From Perkinsus chesapeaki (lineage: Eukaryota > Perkinsozoa > Perkinsida > Perkinsidae): a stretch of DNA of 21,073 nucleotides. The position numbers and the translations under genes are program-made. The first letter of the stretch is position 1, and every line of letters starts with the position of its first letter. The notes beneath the pieces are model-generated. The model saw only the letters and a program-made list of their open reading frames with translations. It was not told where the DNA came from and did not search any database. The stretch spans positions 1 through 21,073 of the forward strand of contig JAAPAO010000604.1 in assembly GCA_013115145.1 (NCBI GenBank), read 5' to 3'. This document shows positions 17,459-21,073 of this stretch, in pieces.

Positions 17459-19550
17459 CTACACATGACCGCTGCCGGTACGAGCGGACATACGAAGCTC
17501 CAGTCCTACGGGATGGTACGTGAAAGCCTGCATTCCACGCACAGCTGACAAATCGTGACTATGTTCAATATTATCAAAATGTCGAAGTATCATGGCCAAG
17601 AGTACAGTGGCTTCTTTCAAAGCCATAACTTGACCAGGACACTGTCGAGGGCCTCCACCGAATGCAAGATGATCTCGGGCACGATCCTTGTCAATACTGC
17701 AACCATTGGACGATAGCCAACGTTCCGGACTGAGAAACAAATATTCCCTCATCAGTTTCAGTAAGGGTACAGATAGGCGGCTTGCTTCGAGGTTGCACTC
17801 CCACAATAGTGGACAGATTGCTGCGAGTTGCTTACACGTAACTAGTGCCACCTTCTTCCACAGCTTTCATTGCCTTGCTCATCACCGTTAATACTATCGT
17901 ACCAGGTAAGATTTCATACTTACCAAGTGTTGTTTTGATCATACACTTGTGGGAAAGCACCCTTCCTGGGAGTTCCAACTGCAATAAGCTGTGAAGAATA
18001 CCACCAGCATACTGAAAAAGGGACTCACTCGGAGAGTCTCCAGAATACAGCATTGGGTGTATGGGAGGAGGTCGAGATCAGCATCTACTGCTGGATCACG
18101 GCCCAGCTTATCAACTTCATCTCTGGCTTTGGTTTGGATATTTGGGTAAAGGCATAAATAGTAAAGACACCACGCCACAGTAGTTGATGTGGTCTCACTA
18201 CCAGCTATCAGAAATCTACTCATAGAGAGAAATGATACATCGAATCATGATAGACTGTCTCACGTGATAAGGTTGCCATGTAAATCATCCTTCTCAAGAT
18301 GCATTAACTTATCTAAAAGATCATCCCTTTCTTTAGATTCTCCTCGTATCTTCTCAGCTCGTCTCATCCCGATAATCTCTTCACAAGTGGATCGAAGTCG
18401 TCTCACTCCTGTATGTAACTGAGCAACATAATGACCCAGAGACCCATCAATGATCCACCTTCCTTATCATTGGATTAAGATTCCATGGGAACCTATTTCG
18501 AGTCGCCCATGGAAGAATAGCTAAGTTCAGTGCGGCATCCCCACCAATCAGAAAATCCTCAATAGTCTGACGCACTTCTTTAGAACTATTGTTCAGCTCT
18601 TCGCCTGACATCATAATAACCACCTAGCGGCCGGGCCCTAGCCTCTACGCAATTCATGACTCGTCATGAAGGCACGAAAAAGCAAGCGAAGATGCCATTC
18701 ACCTTTCGGGTCCAAGAAATCAAAGTCAATGCCAAATGTAGTAGCACAGAGAACATCAAGAGTGCTCAAAGGGAGTAGCCGCGTCGGCGTCCATACAACA
18801 TAACCATCGGAATCGTCAGCAAGATGTTGCAGATGGCTTATCTGATTATACGGAAAAGCCAAATACCTGGATAAATTAATGTAAGACAAATTACTAGTTT
18901 AGCTGTAACTTTAGACATGGCAGGGACCATAGCCGCCGAGTTGCTATCATTAAAAGCTGGAGCACCCAATCTTCTATTCCGCTTCCACTCATCTCCTTCA
19001 GTTGTAAGCATACCCGAGAATGGTAGTATCTTATCGTCGTTGAAGGACCTCGTGTAGGTATTCGGGCGACTTCTCAGCACTTGGCGCATTAGGTCCTTAT
19101 CAGAAACCACCACAAAGTCTGACCCGCAAACTCTGAAAGACCGCCACTACCAGGTCGAAAATCTCAACGAAAAGTCGCGTGAGATTAGCTAAGACTTACT
19201 TGATGTGGAAGATGCCTCCATAGCTATCCGAGAAGATATCCATGGCGTGCATGAAATGAGATGGGCCACTAGGAATAAGACCAAGAATACGGTTCGTCTA
19301 AAAAATTCCTTCCTAGATGACGGCAGCTGTCGTAGAGATCCTATGAGTTTAAAAACTCATTTGAACTTACCCAGGTTGGCCCGCCAAATCGAGCGCGAAA
19401 ATCATCGCTTTTTTTCTGGATAGGCTTGATGCTCTTAATAATTATAACGGTGACAATGCCGGCAGCCACGGTCAAGCCAATGCGACGATCGATAAACGTT
19501 CGGAGCCCCTCGGATCTTCTATATATACCCGAGAGCCAGGAGAAGTTCAT
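17459..19550 (-). CDS. Cytochrome P450 monooxygenase (tandem copy B)
   Basis: Paralogue of copy A, same strand, upstream of it. Nine exons: 19550-19371, 19297-19200, 19132-18895, 18841-18703, 18604-18459, 18418-18264, 18218-18029, 17978-17836, 17729-17459 (TAG); 519 aa with no frame break. Features: membrane anchor at about residues 22-42 (IGLTVAAGIVTVIII), C-helix EWKRNRR (W142), I-helix AGSETT (324-329), ETLR (379-382), PERW, haem loop FGGGPRQCPG with Cys460. All intron positions and phases match copy A, so the duplication followed intron gain. Introns are 40-106 nt. The ATG at 19550 is chosen because it gives a normal N-terminal length; a CTTCAG acceptor-like site lies about 55 nt upstream. 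The CYP family cannot be assigned by eye. Confidence 0.94.
17554..17728. repeat. P450 duplicated tract C, copy B
   Basis: Partner of 14855-15029 (offset 2699 bp). Confidence 0.8.
18075..18512. repeat. P450 duplicated tract B, copy B
   Basis: Partner of 15386-15823 (offset 2689 bp). The tract ends abruptly at CATGGAAGA; beyond it the exon 5 sequences are unrelated at base level though equal in length. Confidence 0.85.
18890..19022. repeat. P450 duplicated tract A, copy B
   Basis: Partner of 16171-16303 (offset 2719 bp). Confidence 0.8.
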
Positions 19551-21073
19551 GAGTTTTGGAGAACTGAACTTATCAACTTGGATAAGACGTGGTGTAATAT
19601 TCACCTGAAGTTCAGGTCCTGAACCGGTGAACTATGGCATACAGCCCGCTGCAAAAAACCGGCTCCGACATTGGAACTTCGCAGGCAGATTGAAAAAAGC
19701 CGTTTTTGATATATCAAGAAAAAGCTGTCGCGCGCCAAGCATGGAGCACCCTAGCACAGCAGCCTAGCAAGCCTCGTGGATTAGGCTGCGTACAGCTTCC
19801 GATCGCGTCACATTTCGGCATAGCATACAGCTACCGGGCCAAGAGGGCCCGCCCGGACACTCCCCGATTTTACTTCGACACCCGTATTTTCTCTCGCACG
19901 CGCTTGTTTAATGCGTGGCTCCCCTGCAGTGTGAGGTCCTGCACCTGCTGTCTTCCCCTTCCACTCCTGTTTGTTAAAGACCTCGAGATAGCGATTTTGA
20001 CCTGAGGAACTCTAACGACCGCGATGAGCCGTTGGTGGTCCTCCTTCTGTTTTTATCTGTTTCTTGATGGCTCGTGCATTCGAGACCCCGTTTTCCGCGA
20101 GTAAGGCCCTTCGCCCACAGGCGCGATGCGCCGCTCATGGAATGGATAGTCTAACTAAGCCAATTTTCGGCGTTGGACTATAAACTCACACACACACACA
20201 AACACACACAAACACACACAAACACACACAGAGACCCAATACGCCTCCATGGCCGCCCTGCGCTGAGCTTAGGCGAGGCGCTTGCGTGTATAAGAACACC
20301 CTTTAATCATTCATAGCTCGTGTAGTTGAAGGCGCTGTGCCTGATATCTGAGCTCGCATTAGTCGCTATTTCTCCCATTTCCTAATGAGTAACCAAAACA
20401 TCCCCGAACTGTTAGAGTTGTCACTGGGAAGACTCGATTTAGAGCCACAAGATCACTCTGTCCATCACATCAGTATAAACTTGATATGGTTATTGGTGTC
20501 GCATGCGGCAAGCCGTGAGAGTTCGAACCTCCGTTGTCAGCAAAATGGGATAACCATGTTGTCTCCTCTGGACTTAGTAGTCCAATACTGGAACATTTAA
20601 TGTTCAACATTATACTACTTGCAGCCGCTGACTGAGGGAACTGTTTATTCCAGTGTCTGACACCGCGATTGAACGCCAGATTTGGCGCTCAGTCAAGTCT
20701 GCTTCTCCGGGGTACCCTTCTCATGGGCTGGTCTACAGGGCCCTACAGCCTGCCCTGACAGGGGCTCCGTAAAGTGTCCTGATCTACACTCTCTTCGACG
20801 CCGGGCAAGCTATCCCCATTGTTAGCCATATAAATTGACTCGTAACGAGAATGGTTCACGAAACCCGGACGGCGGCACACCATCGATGCGCGTCGTTAAC
20901 AACGACTCGCTTTGTCGATCCACACTGGATGAGCAGATGGCGCCAACCCTGCGCGACTACGAGATACTCACCCTTGCAATTTTCCTTCCGTTCAGGGGCA
21001 TATGTCTTGGCCGGTTCTGTTCTCTATCTGTGCCGGTAACTCTACAGTTGATGCCATAGAAAACAGGGGTTGA
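19551..21073. other. Gene-free right flank
   Basis: This is the upstream region of P450 copy B. Open frames at 19706-20005, 20385-20600 and 20835-21059 are short, lack recognisable domains or splice partners, and are not called. Visible structure: a CA microsatellite at 20187-20231; a B-box-like GAGTTCGAACCTCC near 20519; and inverted repeats such as GTCGTT/AACGAC near 20892-20906, and CAGGGC/GCCCTG near 20736-20757. Confidence 0.55.
20187..20231. repeat. CA microsatellite with AAAC interruptions
   Basis: A run of CA dinucleotides followed by three units of the decamer AAACACACAC. The regular interruption makes it a higher-order tandem repeat with a 10-bp period. Confidence 0.9.

Noticed and set aside
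14760-19550. P450 copies as broken pseudogenes
   Set aside because: Contiguous reading frames look fragmentary, but phase-consistent GT-AG introns restore complete 518- and 519-residue proteins with all key motifs.
19706-20005. Plus-strand open frame of 99 codons
   Set aside because: Cys/Arg/Pro-rich translation without a recognisable domain; no splice continuation, and it lies in a spacer.
1-21073. Prokaryotic operon, CRISPR or phage content
   Set aside because: No prokaryotic gene organisation, ribosome-binding sites or direct-repeat spacer array; all recognisable genes are eukaryotic with introns.

Overview
The window is nuclear DNA of a spliceosomal eukaryote, most likely a Perkinsus-like perkinsid (sister lineage to dinoflagellates). 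Three things point there. Every recognisable gene is cut by many GT-AG introns. Four minus-strand genes run head to tail with gaps of only about 120-330 bp. A 19-base perfect copy of the dinoflagellate/Perkinsus spliced-leader (SL) 3' end lies at 4392-4410 on the minus strand. The species is an inference; the gene models were assembled by hand from splice phases and family similarity.

Layout. 1-2043: no gene, but an unusually dense series of short perfect hairpins and palindromes. 2044-3993 (minus): unrecognised multi-exon gene with a coiled coil and a Ser-rich tail. 4114-8296 (minus): RBM25 (Snu71-like) splicing factor, from Pro/Gln-rich N terminus through RRM and charged coil to PWI domain and RS tail. 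8451-11904 (minus): complete 16-exon phenylalanyl-tRNA synthetase beta subunit. 12236-13070 (minus): unrecognised gene. 13151-14178 (plus): centrin/calmodulin-family EF-hand protein in four exons, head to head with the previous gene. 14760-16827 and 17459-19550 (minus): two complete tandem cytochrome P450 genes of nine exons each, separated by a spacer with a tiny mariner-like inverted-repeat element. 19551-21073: no supported gene; a CA-rich microsatellite.

The minus-strand block (unknown gene, PheRS beta, RBM25, unknown gene) looks like a unidirectional array whose mRNAs could each receive an SL by trans-splicing. The housekeeping genes serve translation and pre-mRNA splicing; the P450 pair is an accessory metabolic duplication. 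Introns are bimodal, about 40-60 nt or 230-460 nt. Several short introns carry a tRNA T-loop/B-box-like motif, while several long introns and the left flank carry perfect palindromes. Single long open frames are mostly misleading here, because the real genes are built from exons of about 40-350 nt.
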